Of a stretch of 64,000 bases of DNA, positions 32,420 through 41,336 are shown one piece after another. Every line of letters starts with the position of its first letter. Position 1 is the stretch's first letter. The notes beneath the pieces were generated by a model. It saw only the letters and a program-made list of their open reading frames with translations, was not told where the DNA came from and made no database searches. Location of the stretch: the NCBI GenBank assembly GCA_018369015.1, contig JAGZDD010000001.1, positions 33,692-97,691 on the forward strand, read 5' to 3'. A program made the position numbers and the translations under genes. Source of the DNA: Clostridiales bacterium. GTDB taxonomy: Bacteria; Bacillota; Clostridia; Lachnospirales; Lachnospiraceae.

Positions 32420-32878
32420 ATGTTTGATAATTTTTTAATCCGAAAGGACAGCCTTAAAAATGAAATTGATGGCAACGGCAACGTCACCGGCTTTATGTTT
32501 GCTGCGAGAAATGCCAATTACAGGGGAGTTTATCTGTCGCTTCACAATGGCTATTACATTAAAGTTGACGGCGTTCTTTATAAAAGAGATGTACAGTCCT
32601 TTGAAATTAACGGACAGAAACCAAGGACCTTTGAAGAAATAAAAAACGCTGTGTGGGAACACTGGGATTTTGATGACGAAGGGATTATTCATGTAAAGAA
32701 GCCCGGCGGCCTGGCTCCGGGAAAGCATATCATTGAATTTCAGCAGTCCGTGCTGGCTGCCTATGGTTATCTTCCCACAGATGAGGAATGGGTAAAAAAT
32801 CCTCCTGAGCCGGGAACCGGGGCCGGATCAGATAAAACAAAAAATATTGTCACATATGAGCTTATGCTTCAGGAATAG
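32420..32878 (+). CDS. DUF6379 / C-glycoside deglycosidase beta subunit (B3)
   Basis: Partner subunit of module 3 (152 residues, the longest of the three). Landmarks: GFMFAARNANYRGVYLSL, IKVDGVLYKRD, FEINGQKPRTFEEI, HWDFDD, KKPGGLAPGKH. A Pro/Gly-rich tail insertion (NPPEPGTGAGSDK) near residues 128-140 is absent in B1 and B2. Start ATG 32420 follows AAAGGAGGAG. First gene of operon 3; 15 bases separate it from C3. Confidence 0.83.
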   Translation: MFDNFLIRKDSLKNEIDGNGNVTGFMFAARNANYRGVYLSLHNGYYIKVDGVLYKRDVQSFEINGQKPRTFEEIKNAVWEHWDFDDEGIIHVKKPGGLAPGKHIIEFQQSVLAAYGYLPTDEEWVKNPPEPGTGAGSDKTKNIVTYELMLQE

Positions 32879-32893
32879 GGGGGAACAGAAATT

Positions 32894-34027
32894 ATGGGAA
32901 AAATCAAAAGAGGCGTTTCATTATACAGCTACCAGCAGGCGCAGTTTTTCAAAGAGCTTGACTTAGAAGGACAGATCCGGGAGGTTGGAACAAATCTTTT
33001 TGGCGCGGACGGCATTGAGCTGCTCGATGAGCAGGCCCTTCGCAAATATCCAAACCCGCCGGAAGAGTTTTTTATCCAATGGCACGGATGGATGGAAAAA
33101 TATCATACAACTCCGGTGACAATGGATGTTTTTTGTGATGTGCTCCAATTCAGGAATCACGTGATGAGCTATCACGAATGTGCCGACCGCCTGAAAAGCG
33201 ATATACGCCTGGCTAAAAAGCTGGGATTTAAAAACGTTAGGGTGCTTGCCACAACGGAGATTGAAATTCTTACGGAAGCCCTCCCTGTGGCTGAGGAATG
33301 TGACATACGTATTGGAAAGGAAATTCACGCGCCGATTCCATTAAACGGACAGTTTGTCAATGAGATTGCCGATTATGTGGAACGCACAGGAACGAAACAT
33401 CTTGGAATCGTTCCGGACTGGGGGATTTTTGCTTTCCGGCCGTCCGAGGTTACTTTAGATTGGTATAGACGCCAAGGGGCAAAGCGTGAAAGCTGCGAGC
33501 TTGTAACGCAGCTTTGTATGGATAACTACAATGGAAAAAGTACAGAATTAAACGACATTGACCTTTCCCTATATTCTGCGGGAAATGTGGAATCCTTCTT
33601 TCATCGTTATTTAAAGCATGGCGATGCTCCGAAGGACTTGATCCCGGCGTTTGAAAAAATGGAAAAAATGATTAAGGAAAATGTTCCCGGATATACAGAC
33701 ATAGATTTTGAGGTTATGGGCCAGGCCCTTTTACTTTCAAGAATTAAGCCGGAGGATTTAAAGCCGCTCATGCCCTACATTGTAAGTATTCACGGAAAGT
33801 TCTACAACATGACTGAAATTCCGGGAAAGCCAGGCCAGTACCAGGACGTTTCCATGGATTATGAAGGGCCGATTAAGGTACTAAAGGAAATGGGCTATGA
33901 AGGCTATATTAATTCGGAGTATGAGGGGCAGCGCCGCTTCCAGGACAGGGGCATTGAGGATCTCATCAGCGAGGTTGACCAGGTAAGAAAGCATCAGGAA
34001 ATGCTTAAGCGGCTTTTAGATGATTAA
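32894..34027 (+). CDS. TIM-barrel protein, C-glycoside deglycosidase alpha-type subunit (C3)
   Basis: Catalytic-subunit candidate of module 3, 377 residues, the longest of the three C paralogues. Metal-ligand set Glu143 (KEIHAP), Asp175 (PDWGIF), His300 (IHGKF) and Glu342 (SEYEG). The long segment between Asp175 and His300 (about 125 residues) includes WYRRQGAKRESCELV, related to C2. N terminus GVSLYSYQQAQFF resembles GATLYCFQEQYFF of C2 and GVSAFSYTELLF of C1. ATG 32894 has GGGGGAA 9 bases upstream. It lies between B3 and A3. Confidence 0.83.
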   Translation: MGKIKRGVSLYSYQQAQFFKELDLEGQIREVGTNLFGADGIELLDEQALRKYPNPPEEFFIQWHGWMEKYHTTPVTMDVFCDVLQFRNHVMSYHECADRLKSDIRLAKKLGFKNVRVLATTEIEILTEALPVAEECDIRIGKEIHAPIPLNGQFVNEIADYVERTGTKHLGIVPDWGIFAFRPSEVTLDWYRRQGAKRESCELVTQLCMDNYNGKSTELNDIDLSLYSAGNVESFFHRYLKHGDAPKDLIPAFEKMEKMIKENVPGYTDIDFEVMGQALLLSRIKPEDLKPLMPYIVSIHGKFYNMTEIPGKPGQYQDVSMDYEGPIKVLKEMGYEGYINSEYEGQRRFQDRGIEDLISEVDQVRKHQEMLKRLLDD

Positions 34028-34048
34028 GAAAATACGGAGGAAAATTGA

Positions 34049-35152
34049 ATGAGGAAATTAAAATTAGGAATTATTGGAACCGGCGGGATTTGCAATAATA
34101 AGCACCTGCCATCTCTCGCAAAGGTAACAGACAAGGCGGAGGTTGTCGCCCTTTGCGACCTTATTGAAGAAAAGGCTGTTGAAACAGCAAAGCGCCACGG
34201 GCTTGAAAATGTGAAAATATATACGGACTATAAAGAGCTTTTAAGCGACCCATCCATTGATGTCGTGCATGTCTGCACACCGAACGTTTCTCACTGCCAG
34301 ATTACTGTCGACGCGTTTGCGGCGGGAAAACATGTTCTTTGCGAGAAGCCTATGGCGGCAACGGCAGAGGATGCCGGGAAAATGCTGGAGGCATGGAAAA
34401 AATCGGAAAAAAAATTCACGATTGGTTATCAGAACCGCTTCCGCTATGATGTTCAGGTGTTAAAAAAAGCCTGCGACGCTGGAGAGCTTGGGGAGATTTA
34501 CTATGGGGAGGCCAATGCGATCCGCAGAAAGGCTGTTCCTACATGGGGCGTATTTCCAAACAAAGCCCTTCAGGGCGGCGGCCCATTAATCGACATCGGA
34601 ACCCATGCTCTGGATATTACGCTTTGGTGTATGAACAATTATGATGTAGACAGTGTAAGCGGGCAGGTATTTTATAAACTGGGAAACATTCCTGAGGCCG
34701 CCGAAGGAAATACCTATGGCCCATGGGATACAAATACCTTTGAGGTTGAGGATTCTGCCATGGGCTTTATCAAAATGAAGAACGGCGCTTTGATTAATCT
34801 GCGCGCGGCCTGGGCGATTAATATGCTGGATGCAAGAGAGGCGTCGACGACACTTTGCGGAACAAAGGAAGGCGCGGAAATTAAGCATGGCGGCAGTTAT
34901 CCAAAATCTGAGCTGTGGTTTAACCATACGCGGCATGGAAAAATGTGCCATGAAACATTATCCGGCGAAGCCTTAGTTGATTATTTTGACGGTGTCAATG
35001 AAGCCCCGGGAGTCGTTGAGGCAAAGCAGTGGATTGAGGCTATACTTAGCGACACACAGCCTTGCGTAAAACCGGAGGAGGCATTTAGAGTAACACAGAT
35101 TCTTGATGCGATTTATAAAGCGTCTGAAAGGAATGAAACAATAAAATTTTAA
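34049..35152 (+). CDS. Gfo/Idh/MocA oxidoreductase, DgpA-like C-glycoside 3-oxidase candidate (A3)
   Basis: Close paralogue of A1 (367 residues) with the same active-site numbering: Lys100 in CEKP, Asp182 and His186 in DIGTHALD; Rossmann motif GIIGTGGIC. Long blocks are identical or nearly so between the two (TIGYQNRFR.DVQ.LKKAC; FEVEDSA.GF.KMKNGA). ATG 34049 follows CGGAGG. Expected role: NAD-dependent oxidation of the glycosyl C3-OH so that B3/C3 can release the aglycone, and possibly reduction of the released keto-sugar. Order here is B-C-A, the reverse arrangement of module 1, so the modules did not arise by a simple recent tandem duplication. Confidence 0.84.
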   Translation: MRKLKLGIIGTGGICNNKHLPSLAKVTDKAEVVALCDLIEEKAVETAKRHGLENVKIYTDYKELLSDPSIDVVHVCTPNVSHCQITVDAFAAGKHVLCEKPMAATAEDAGKMLEAWKKSEKKFTIGYQNRFRYDVQVLKKACDAGELGEIYYGEANAIRRKAVPTWGVFPNKALQGGGPLIDIGTHALDITLWCMNNYDVDSVSGQVFYKLGNIPEAAEGNTYGPWDTNTFEVEDSAMGFIKMKNGALINLRAAWAINMLDAREASTTLCGTKEGAEIKHGGSYPKSELWFNHTRHGKMCHETLSGEALVDYFDGVNEAPGVVEAKQWIEAILSDTQPCVKPEEAFRVTQILDAIYKASERNETIKF

Positions 35153-35175
35153 AAACTACAGGGGAGGTAAATTCA

Positions 35176-36864
35176 ATGAAATTTAAGAGATTAGCAGCAT
35201 TGATGCTGGCAGGACTTATGGCATTTTCAGCGGCAGGATGCGGGGGATCAGGAGCCTCGAACGGTTCATCGGACGCCGCAGACGGAACAAATTCCGCAAC
35301 GGAGAGCGGCGCGCAAAGCAGCGCAAGTACGGCCCAGGCCTCAGAGGGAATGGTGGACAAGGTAGTGTTTGCCCTGACTGCCAGTGACTTTGATATGTCG
35401 CCGTTTGCCACAGGAAGCACACCCCGCAACTGGATGGTGCAGAACGTTTACGCAGCCCTGTACTGTATGCCTTATTACGGCGCCAGCCTGGAGGAAATGG
35501 AGCCGTGGCTTGCGAAAAGCTGTGAAAAAGTGGACGATTTAACCTATAAAGTGACATTGTATGACTATATTCACGACAGCAAGGGAAATGCTATTACGTC
35601 TGAAGACATTGTATTCAGCTATGATATGTGCTACGAAAAAGGCGGCGATGTGCGTATTGGCTCATATCTGGACAACATTGAAATTGTTGACGATTACACA
35701 ATGCTGTTTCATCTCAAAAAGAGCGGCCCGGGTGTCATGGAATATCTTATGGGGAACTACACATTAAGCGTCTGTGACAAGGAATGGTATGAAAGCGCTA
35801 CGGACGAGGAGAAAAACAATGACCCGGCGGCTACAGGAGCGTATAAGATTGTCGATTACGCCCAGGGCGCCAGCATTACCTTAGAAGCAGTTGAGGGTTA
35901 TTGGCAGACCGATGACAGCCTCCGCTGCAGCGCAGATACGCAGAATGTAAAGACGATCGAATACAAGGTAATTACAGAGGCTTCCATGAGAAGTATTGCG
36001 CTGGAAAACGGTGAAATTGATGCGACCGTTATCGACGCCAGCGAGTTAAAACGCTATTACAGCGACGGCCAGCCTCTTGACGGCTATACGGTCAACATTG
36101 CGGACGGTACATTCTGCTATACGGCCTTTGTAAATATGGAACCTGGCCAGGGCTCCCTGGCGGAGGATGAAAATCTCCGAAAGGCGGCGCTGTACGCATT
36201 AGATTCCGAAAGCATCCTTTACGGCGGCAACTTTGACGAGGATACCGGAGAGGTATGCTACAGCCTTGGAACTCCGGTAATGGCGGGCTACAATGACAGT
36301 TGGTCCGAGGATTACTTTAATTACGACCCGGACAAGGCTAAGGAATTTTATGAGGCTTCCGGACATAAAGAGGGTGAAGTGACCATCCGTCTTTTAAGCA
36401 GAACAAGCATCCCTGACGGTATTCATTCGGTTATGGTGGCAAACCTTGAGGCCGCAGGCTTTAAGGTAGAGCTGCTGACCTACGATCAGGCATTGTTCAG
36501 CACCTATAACCTTGACCCGTCACAGTGGGATATTATGCTCGATAATAAGGGCGCGACAGGAAATATTGTGACCTGCTGGGATAATAACTTCAATCCTGAA
36601 AACCGTAAAGGAAACACCGTATGCTTTACTCAGGACGATACATTAATTGACGACCTTAATGCGGCGACAGCTACGGGCAGCGAAGAAGATATTGAAGCCT
36701 TCCACCAGCATCTTAAAGATCTGGCGTGCTGCAAGGGCCTGTTTACAAGCAAGACAATTATTGTCGGCCAGGATGGAATCATCGACCTTGCGCTGACAGG
36801 CAACATGGAACCGAGAGTCAACGCGTTTACATTTGCGTCGGACTATCAGTCCGTTGCGCAATAA
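35176..36864 (+). CDS. Oligopeptide/glycoside ABC binding lipoprotein, SBP_bac_5 (OppA/DppA) type
   Basis: Binding lipoprotein of the operon-3 importer (562 residues). Signal sequence with lipobox SAAGC; Ser/Ala/Gly-rich linker to about residue 55. The body is the SBP_bac_5 fold: YKVTLYDYIHDSKGNAITSEDIVFSYD is the family landmark around residues 128-153, and AALYALDSESILYGG near 338 is the second. OppA-type proteins carry peptides, but several clostridial and thermophilic relatives carry plant oligosaccharides; placement directly after B3-C3-A3 favours a glycoside. Start ATG 35176 has GGGGAGG. A stable hairpin follows the stop. Confidence 0.88.
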   Translation: MKFKRLAALMLAGLMAFSAAGCGGSGASNGSSDAADGTNSATESGAQSSASTAQASEGMVDKVVFALTASDFDMSPFATGSTPRNWMVQNVYAALYCMPYYGASLEEMEPWLAKSCEKVDDLTYKVTLYDYIHDSKGNAITSEDIVFSYDMCYEKGGDVRIGSYLDNIEIVDDYTMLFHLKKSGPGVMEYLMGNYTLSVCDKEWYESATDEEKNNDPAATGAYKIVDYAQGASITLEAVEGYWQTDDSLRCSADTQNVKTIEYKVITEASMRSIALENGEIDATVIDASELKRYYSDGQPLDGYTVNIADGTFCYTAFVNMEPGQGSLAEDENLRKAALYALDSESILYGGNFDEDTGEVCYSLGTPVMAGYNDSWSEDYFNYDPDKAKEFYEASGHKEGEVTIRLLSRTSIPDGIHSVMVANLEAAGFKVELLTYDQALFSTYNLDPSQWDIMLDNKGATGNIVTCWDNNFNPENRKGNTVCFTQDDTLIDDLNAATATGSEEDIEAFHQHLKDLACCKGLFTSKTIIVGQDGIIDLALTGNMEPRVNAFTFASDYQSVAQ

Positions 36865-36867
36865 CAG

Positions 36868-36896
36868 TTATGCCGCCGCATAGCGCGGCGGCATAA
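36868..36896 (+). promoter_or_regulatory. Intercistronic hairpin after the binding lipoprotein
   Basis: TTATGCCGCCGC (36868-36879) pairs perfectly with GCGGCGGCATAA (36885-36896), loop five bases, with no T run. This is the typical mRNA-stabilising or partial attenuation hairpin that keeps binding protein above permease levels in ABC operons. Confidence 0.65.
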
Positions 36897-36932
36897 CCTC
36901 TATATATGAAATAAACGAACAGGAGGAATTTG

Positions 36933-37901
36933 ATGTTACGTTATGTTGGCAAACGTCTGCTGCAAATGATTCCGATTTTAATTATTGTTGCAATTCTTAT
37001 CTTCACGCTGATGTATTTTGTACCGGGCGACCCGGTTCAGATTATTCTGGGAGATAATGCATCTGAGGAACAGATCGCGGAAACAGAAGCAGCTCTAGGC
37101 TTAGATAAGCCGTATATTGTAAGACTTGGAAATTATCTTCTTGGAATCTGCCATCTTGATTTTGGCACTTCCTATATGAAGGGAACCGAAGTCGGTGCAG
37201 ACCTTATGGAACGGTTTCCCAATACACTGATTCTGGCAACCTTAAGTATTTTGTTTACTATTGCTATCGGTATTCCCCTGGGGATTCAATGCGCCATGCG
37301 CGCCAATAAGGCGACGGATAAAATATTAATGTTTTTGACCATGCTTGGCAACTCTATGCCCGGCTTCTGGCTGGCCCTCCTGCTGGTTCTTCTGTTTTCG
37401 GTAAAATTGAACTGGCTGCCGTCCAATGGCGCGGACAGCCTTAAATATTTTATCCTCCCTGTAGTCGCGAACTCCATTGGCTCCCTGGCGGATATTACAA
37501 GACAGACCCGCTCGAGTATGCTTGAGGTCATACGTTCCGACTATGTTGTTACGGCACGCTCCAAAGGCCTTCCGGAAAACGGCGTCATCTGGAAGCATGC
37601 CCTTCCCAATGCATTAATCCCTATCATTACACTTTGTGGGAGCCGGTTCGGATTTATGCTTGGAGGAACAGTTATTATCGAAACCGTATTTTCTATTCCG
37701 GGAATCGGTACATATCTGGTCAATGGTATTAACAGCCGCGATTATCCGATTGTCCAGGGAAGTATTATTTATATCGCATTTATATTTGCATTTATTATGC
37801 TGCTTACCGATTTGATTTATGCTTATGTGGACCCACGGATTAAAGCGCAGTATGTCAATGCGGCGGCAAAGAAAGGAAAGGTGAAGGTTAATGAAAACTA
37901 A
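36933..37901 (+). CDS. Opp/Dpp-type ABC permease, DppB-like
   Basis: First membrane subunit of the operon-3 importer, 322 residues. N terminus MLRYVGKRLLQMIPILIIVA is the DppB hallmark, followed by FVPGDPVQIILG. Permease domain with loop RSSMLEVIRSDYVVTARSKG and C-terminal ETVFSIPGIGTYLVNGI. Six membrane segments. ATG 36933 is used because AGGAGG lies six bases before it; TTG 36930 is too close. Its end overlaps the next start by 11 bases, showing translational coupling. Confidence 0.92.
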   Translation: MLRYVGKRLLQMIPILIIVAILIFTLMYFVPGDPVQIILGDNASEEQIAETEAALGLDKPYIVRLGNYLLGICHLDFGTSYMKGTEVGADLMERFPNTLILATLSILFTIAIGIPLGIQCAMRANKATDKILMFLTMLGNSMPGFWLALLLVLLFSVKLNWLPSNGADSLKYFILPVVANSIGSLADITRQTRSSMLEVIRSDYVVTARSKGLPENGVIWKHALPNALIPIITLCGSRFGFMLGGTVIIETVFSIPGIGTYLVNGINSRDYPIVQGSIIYIAFIFAFIMLLTDLIYAYVDPRIKAQYVNAAAKKGKVKVNEN

Positions 37902-38772
37902 AGCTTACAAGAAAGACGGAAAAAGCATGAAGCCCGGTTCCCTTCCCTATATTTGGGCGCAGCTTCGCAAAAGCCCGGGAGCGATGTTTGGCTTGTGTTT
38001 TATTCTCGCTCTTTTTGTACTTTCCTTTCTTTCGCCGTTCATATGCCCTCATGCCTATGACGAACTTGTAATGAAGGAACGGTTTGCCCTTCCGTCTTTG
38101 AGCCACTGGCTCGGGTGTGATGAGGTTGGCCGCGACATTTTATCAAGAATCCTTTACGGCGCTAAATTTACTCTGAGTATTGGTATTCTTTCCACAGCCT
38201 TCAGCGCTGTGTTCGGAATTATCCTGGGAGCTGTTTCCGGATATTTCGGCGGAAAGATCGACACTCTGATTATGCGAATCCTTGATATTTTCCAGGCATT
38301 TCCAAACATTTTGCTGGCAATTGCCATTTCAACAGTTCTTGGCAAGGGCTTTGACAAAGTGATTTATGCCATTGGTATCAGTGGAATCCCGGCCTTTGCC
38401 CGGATGATGCGCGCCAATATACTGACCGTGCGCAACTCGGAATTTATCGAGGCGGCTTCGTCTATTAACTGTACGACCTTCCGTATTATTTCAAAGCATG
38501 TCATTCCAAACGCCATTTCGCCGCTGATTGTCCAGATTGCCATGGGTATCGCAAGCTCGGCGCTGGCAGCGTCGGGGCTTAGCTTCCTTGGCTTTGGCGT
38601 TCAGGCTCCTACGCCGGAATGGGGGGCAATGCTGGCGTCGGCCAGAGGCTATATGCGGGATTATCCCCACATGGTGATTATTCCCGGCCTGTTTATTATG
38701 CTGACGGTATTAAGCTTTAACCTTGTAGGCGATAAGATCCGCGACGCCTTAGATCCAAAACTTAGAGATTGA
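37891..38772 (+). CDS. Opp/Dpp-type ABC permease, DppC-like
   Basis: Second membrane subunit, 293 residues. Visible landmarks: N-terminal KSPGAMFGLCFILALFVLSF, then HWLGCDEVGRDILSRILYGA, the DppC signature, and the ATPase-docking loop RANILTVRNSEFIEAASSIN. C terminus LVGDKIRDALDPKLRD is family typical. Start overlaps the end of the DppB-like gene, and the next gene follows after 14 bases. Confidence 0.92.
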   Translation: MKTKAYKKDGKSMKPGSLPYIWAQLRKSPGAMFGLCFILALFVLSFLSPFICPHAYDELVMKERFALPSLSHWLGCDEVGRDILSRILYGAKFTLSIGILSTAFSAVFGIILGAVSGYFGGKIDTLIMRILDIFQAFPNILLAIAISTVLGKGFDKVIYAIGISGIPAFARMMRANILTVRNSEFIEAASSINCTTFRIISKHVIPNAISPLIVQIAMGIASSALAASGLSFLGFGVQAPTPEWGAMLASARGYMRDYPHMVIIPGLFIMLTVLSFNLVGDKIRDALDPKLRD

Positions 38773-38786
38773 TCGGAGGGAATACC

Positions 38787-39785
38787 ATGGACAATATGAC
38801 AAAAAATGATAAAAATTTCTTCTCTGTGGAAGATCTTAAAATTGAATACACCTCCGGCGGGGAAGCCATCCATGCGGTGAATGGCATATCCTTTGAGCTT
38901 GCTAAAGGGGCGACGATTGGCCTTGTAGGTGAAACAGGCGCCGGGAAAACATCGATTGCTAAAGCGATTATGAGGATTCTTCCCGATCACGCTACAAGAG
39001 CCGTCAGCGGCAAGGTGTTTTTTGAAGGCAAGGATTTATTAAGCCTACCGGAACACGACATGCGGGGCTACCGGGGCAAAAGTATTTCCATGATTTTCCA
39101 GGACCCTATGACCGCGCTGAATCCGGTAAAAACGGTTGTTGACCAGATTGCAGAAGGGCTTGTGCTCCACCAGAGGCTAAGCAAGCATGACGCCGAAAAA
39201 GAAGCTGTTAAAATGCTGGAAACCGTAGGTATTTCCGAAGATCGCGCCTATGAGTACCCACATCAGTTTTCCGGCGGCATGAAGCAGCGCGTCGTTATTG
39301 CCATTGCCCTGGCCTGCAAGCCGGAGCTGCTCATTGCCGATGAACCGACGACTGCCCTGGATGTGACGATTCAGGCCCAGGTACTTGACCTGATGAAAAA
39401 TCTCCAGAAGGAGCTGGGCACAGCAATGATACTCATTACCCACGACCTAGGCGTTGTTGCAGATGTCTGTGAAAGCGTTGCTGTTGTTTACGCCGGAAAG
39501 ATTGTTGAGTATGGAAGCAAGGAGGATATTTTCGACCATGGCTCACATCCATATACGATCGGGCTGTTTGGGGCGCTGCCTGACCTTAGCAAGGATGTGC
39601 GCCGCCTCTCCCCGGTAGAAGGGCTGCCGCCGGACCCGACGAATCTGCCAGAGGGCTGCGCATTTGCGCCGCGTTGTCCTCATGCGACCGACGCCTGCCG
39701 GTCGGGCGCTGTAGAAATGACGGAAATCCGCCCGAAGCATTTTGTACGCTGTATTCGCTGCAAAGAAATAAGGAGGGAAAAGTAA
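38787..39785 (+). CDS. Opp/Dpp-type ABC ATPase, DppD-like
   Basis: Cytoplasmic ATPase, 332 residues. Walker [11 protein letters not shown]-loop [13 protein letters not shown] signature FSGGMKQR, Walker [13 protein letters not shown], switch His in ITHDLG, and the oligopeptide C-terminal extension with Cys residues ([14 protein letters not shown]). ATG 38787 follows CGGAGGG; the frame extends in-frame to a TTG at 38769 with no site. Unlike the LipO systems in this window, this importer has its own ATPases. Confidence 0.93.
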   Translation: MDNMTKNDKNFFSVEDLKIEYTSGGEAIHAVNGISFELAKGATIGLVGETGAGKTSIAKAIMRILPDHATRAVSGKVFFEGKDLLSLPEHDMRGYRGKSISMIFQDPMTALNPVKTVVDQIAEGLVLHQRLSKHDAEKEAVKMLETVGISEDRAYEYPHQFSGGMKQRVVIAIALACKPELLIADEPTTALDVTIQAQVLDLMKNLQKELGTAMILITHDLGVVADVCESVAVVYAGKIVEYGSKEDIFDHGSHPYTIGLFGALPDLSKDVRRLSPVEGLPPDPTNLPEGCAFAPRCPHATDACRSGAVEMTEIRPKHFVRCIRCKEIRREK

Positions 39786-39786
39786 T

Positions 39787-40737
39787 ATGGCACTTCTTGA
39801 AATTGAACACCTTAAAAAATATTTCCCCTCTCCGCGGGGAATGGTTCACGCAGTCGACGATGTGTCCTTTTCGATTCAGAAGGGGGAAACCATGGGCCTT
39901 GTCGGTGAATCCGGGTGCGGCAAATCAACGCTTGGGCGGACGATCATTCATCTGCTGGAAAGTACGGGCGGAAAGATTAAATTTGAAGGCCAGGATGTGA
40001 CCCGCTTAAATAAAAAGGAGCTTATAAAGCTGCGCGAGGATATGCAAATTATTTTCCAGGACCCATATTCTTCGCTGAATCCAAGGCTGACGCTTTTAGA
40101 TACTGTTATGGAGCCGCTAAAGCTTTCCGGAAGGTTTAAAAAGGAAGAGCTGGAGGCAGAAACAACACGGCTGATGGATTTAGTTGGCGTTGAAAAAAGG
40201 TTCCGTATGTCCTATCCCCATGAGCTGGACGGCGGACGGCGCCAGCGTGTGGGAATTGCCAGGGCTATTGCCCTGAACCCGAAGTTTGTTGTATGTGACG
40301 AGCCGGTTTCCGCGCTGGATGTATCTATTCAGGCACAGATTTTAAATCTGCTTATGGACCTCCAGGACAAATACGGGCTGACTTATTTATTTGTGACCCA
40401 TGACCTTTCGGTTGTGCGGCATATTTCCACAAATATCAGCGTTATGTACCTTGGGCAGATGGTGGAAACAGGGCCGACAAAGGAGCTGTTTGAGCATCCG
40501 CTTCATCCTTATACAAAGGTGTTGCTTTCAGCAATCCCGACGGTAGATATACATCATAAAAAATCGCGGATACTTGTCAAGGGCGAGATTAATTCCCCGA
40601 TCAACCCGAAGCCGGGCTGCCGGTTTGCCCTGCGCTGTCCGTATGCGACGGACCAGTGCCGCGAGCCTGTGGAGCTTAAGGAAATAAGCAAAGGACATTT
40701 CTGCGCGTGCTGCCGCGCTGCTGAATTGAACAACTAA
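39787..40737 (+). CDS. Opp/Dpp-type ABC ATPase, DppF-like
   Basis: Second ATPase, 316 residues, two bases after the previous stop. Walker A GESGCGKST, Q-loop FQDPYSSLNP, Walker B FVVCDEPVSALD, switch His VTHDLS, C-terminal cysteine motif CRFALRCPYATDQC. The signature motif reads ELDGGRRQR with Asp148 in the place of the usual Ser; this variant occurs in some oligopeptide ATPases, so the site may be non-canonical rather than dead. ATG 39787 follows AAGGAGGG. Together with 35176-39785 this completes a five-gene importer. Confidence 0.92.
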   Translation: MALLEIEHLKKYFPSPRGMVHAVDDVSFSIQKGETMGLVGESGCGKSTLGRTIIHLLESTGGKIKFEGQDVTRLNKKELIKLREDMQIIFQDPYSSLNPRLTLLDTVMEPLKLSGRFKKEELEAETTRLMDLVGVEKRFRMSYPHELDGGRRQRVGIARAIALNPKFVVCDEPVSALDVSIQAQILNLLMDLQDKYGLTYLFVTHDLSVVRHISTNISVMYLGQMVETGPTKELFEHPLHPYTKVLLSAIPTVDIHHKKSRILVKGEINSPINPKPGCRFALRCPYATDQCREPVELKEISKGHFCACCRAAELNN

Positions 40738-40759
40738 GAAGATGAATGGGGGATTTGAT

Positions 40760-41335
40760 ATGAAATCGCTGCGGGAACAATTTGAAATGGATTATGCTCC
40801 GGTTCCCTACACGGCAAAGCCCGGAGGAAAAGTAAAAATCCGCTATGCTTATGACGGGCCGTGGTATTTTTGGGAGCTTCCCAGGGAAGTCCTGAAAAAG
40901 AAAAAATGGACGCTTACATGTATGAGTATTGCTGTTTTTGTCCTTTTTATCATGTCGGCGCTCATACCCTGCGGGGTCAATGTATGGACGGTAACAGCGG
41001 TTGCCGGAGTCTGTGGCCTGGCTGCGCATGTTTTGGAGCTTTTTGGAATTATCCGGTTTCTGGCGGCCAAAGCATACACGACCCGGATGAATTACAGCTA
41101 TGTGAACGGCATTATGACTATTGTACCGTGGCTCCACGGAATATGCCTTTTGGGCGCCTTTCTTTCCGGCGTGGCATATATGGTCAAAAATTCCGTAAAT
41201 ATGCCAAATATTGCGGCGTCCGCAGGCTATCTGGTATGCGCGGTTTTGTGCTTTATCATCGCGGCGTCCTATCAAAAAATCCCCTTTGGAACATGTAAAA
41301 ATCAGACTGTAACAGACAGAAAAAAGAAGGCGTAA
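40760..41335 (+). CDS. Small four-helix membrane protein, unknown
   Basis: 191 residues. About 50 hydrophilic N-terminal residues (DYAPVPYTAKPGGKVKIRYAY, EPWYFWELPREVLKKKKW-like region) precede four hydrophobic segments near residues 54-72, 75-98, 118-140 and 150-170. Cytoplasmic tail is Lys-rich. Family not recognised. ATG 40760 has GGGGGA six bases upstream; an ATG at 40742 has none. Its position between the ABC importer and a Gfo/Idh gene, one base before the latter, makes an accessory transport or membrane-anchoring role plausible, but nothing proves it. Confidence 0.7.
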   Translation: MKSLREQFEMDYAPVPYTAKPGGKVKIRYAYDGPWYFWELPREVLKKKKWTLTCMSIAVFVLFIMSALIPCGVNVWTVTAVAGVCGLAAHVLELFGIIRFLAAKAYTTRMNYSYVNGIMTIVPWLHGICLLGAFLSGVAYMVKNSVNMPNIAASAGYLVCAVLCFIIAASYQKIPFGTCKNQTVTDRKKKA

Positions 41336-41336
41336 A

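Noticed and set aside
40676..41275. 199-residue minus-strand frame opposite the small membrane protein
   Set aside because: The plus-strand gene has a binding site, coupling to its neighbour and clear membrane segments; the antisense translation has no recognisable motif.
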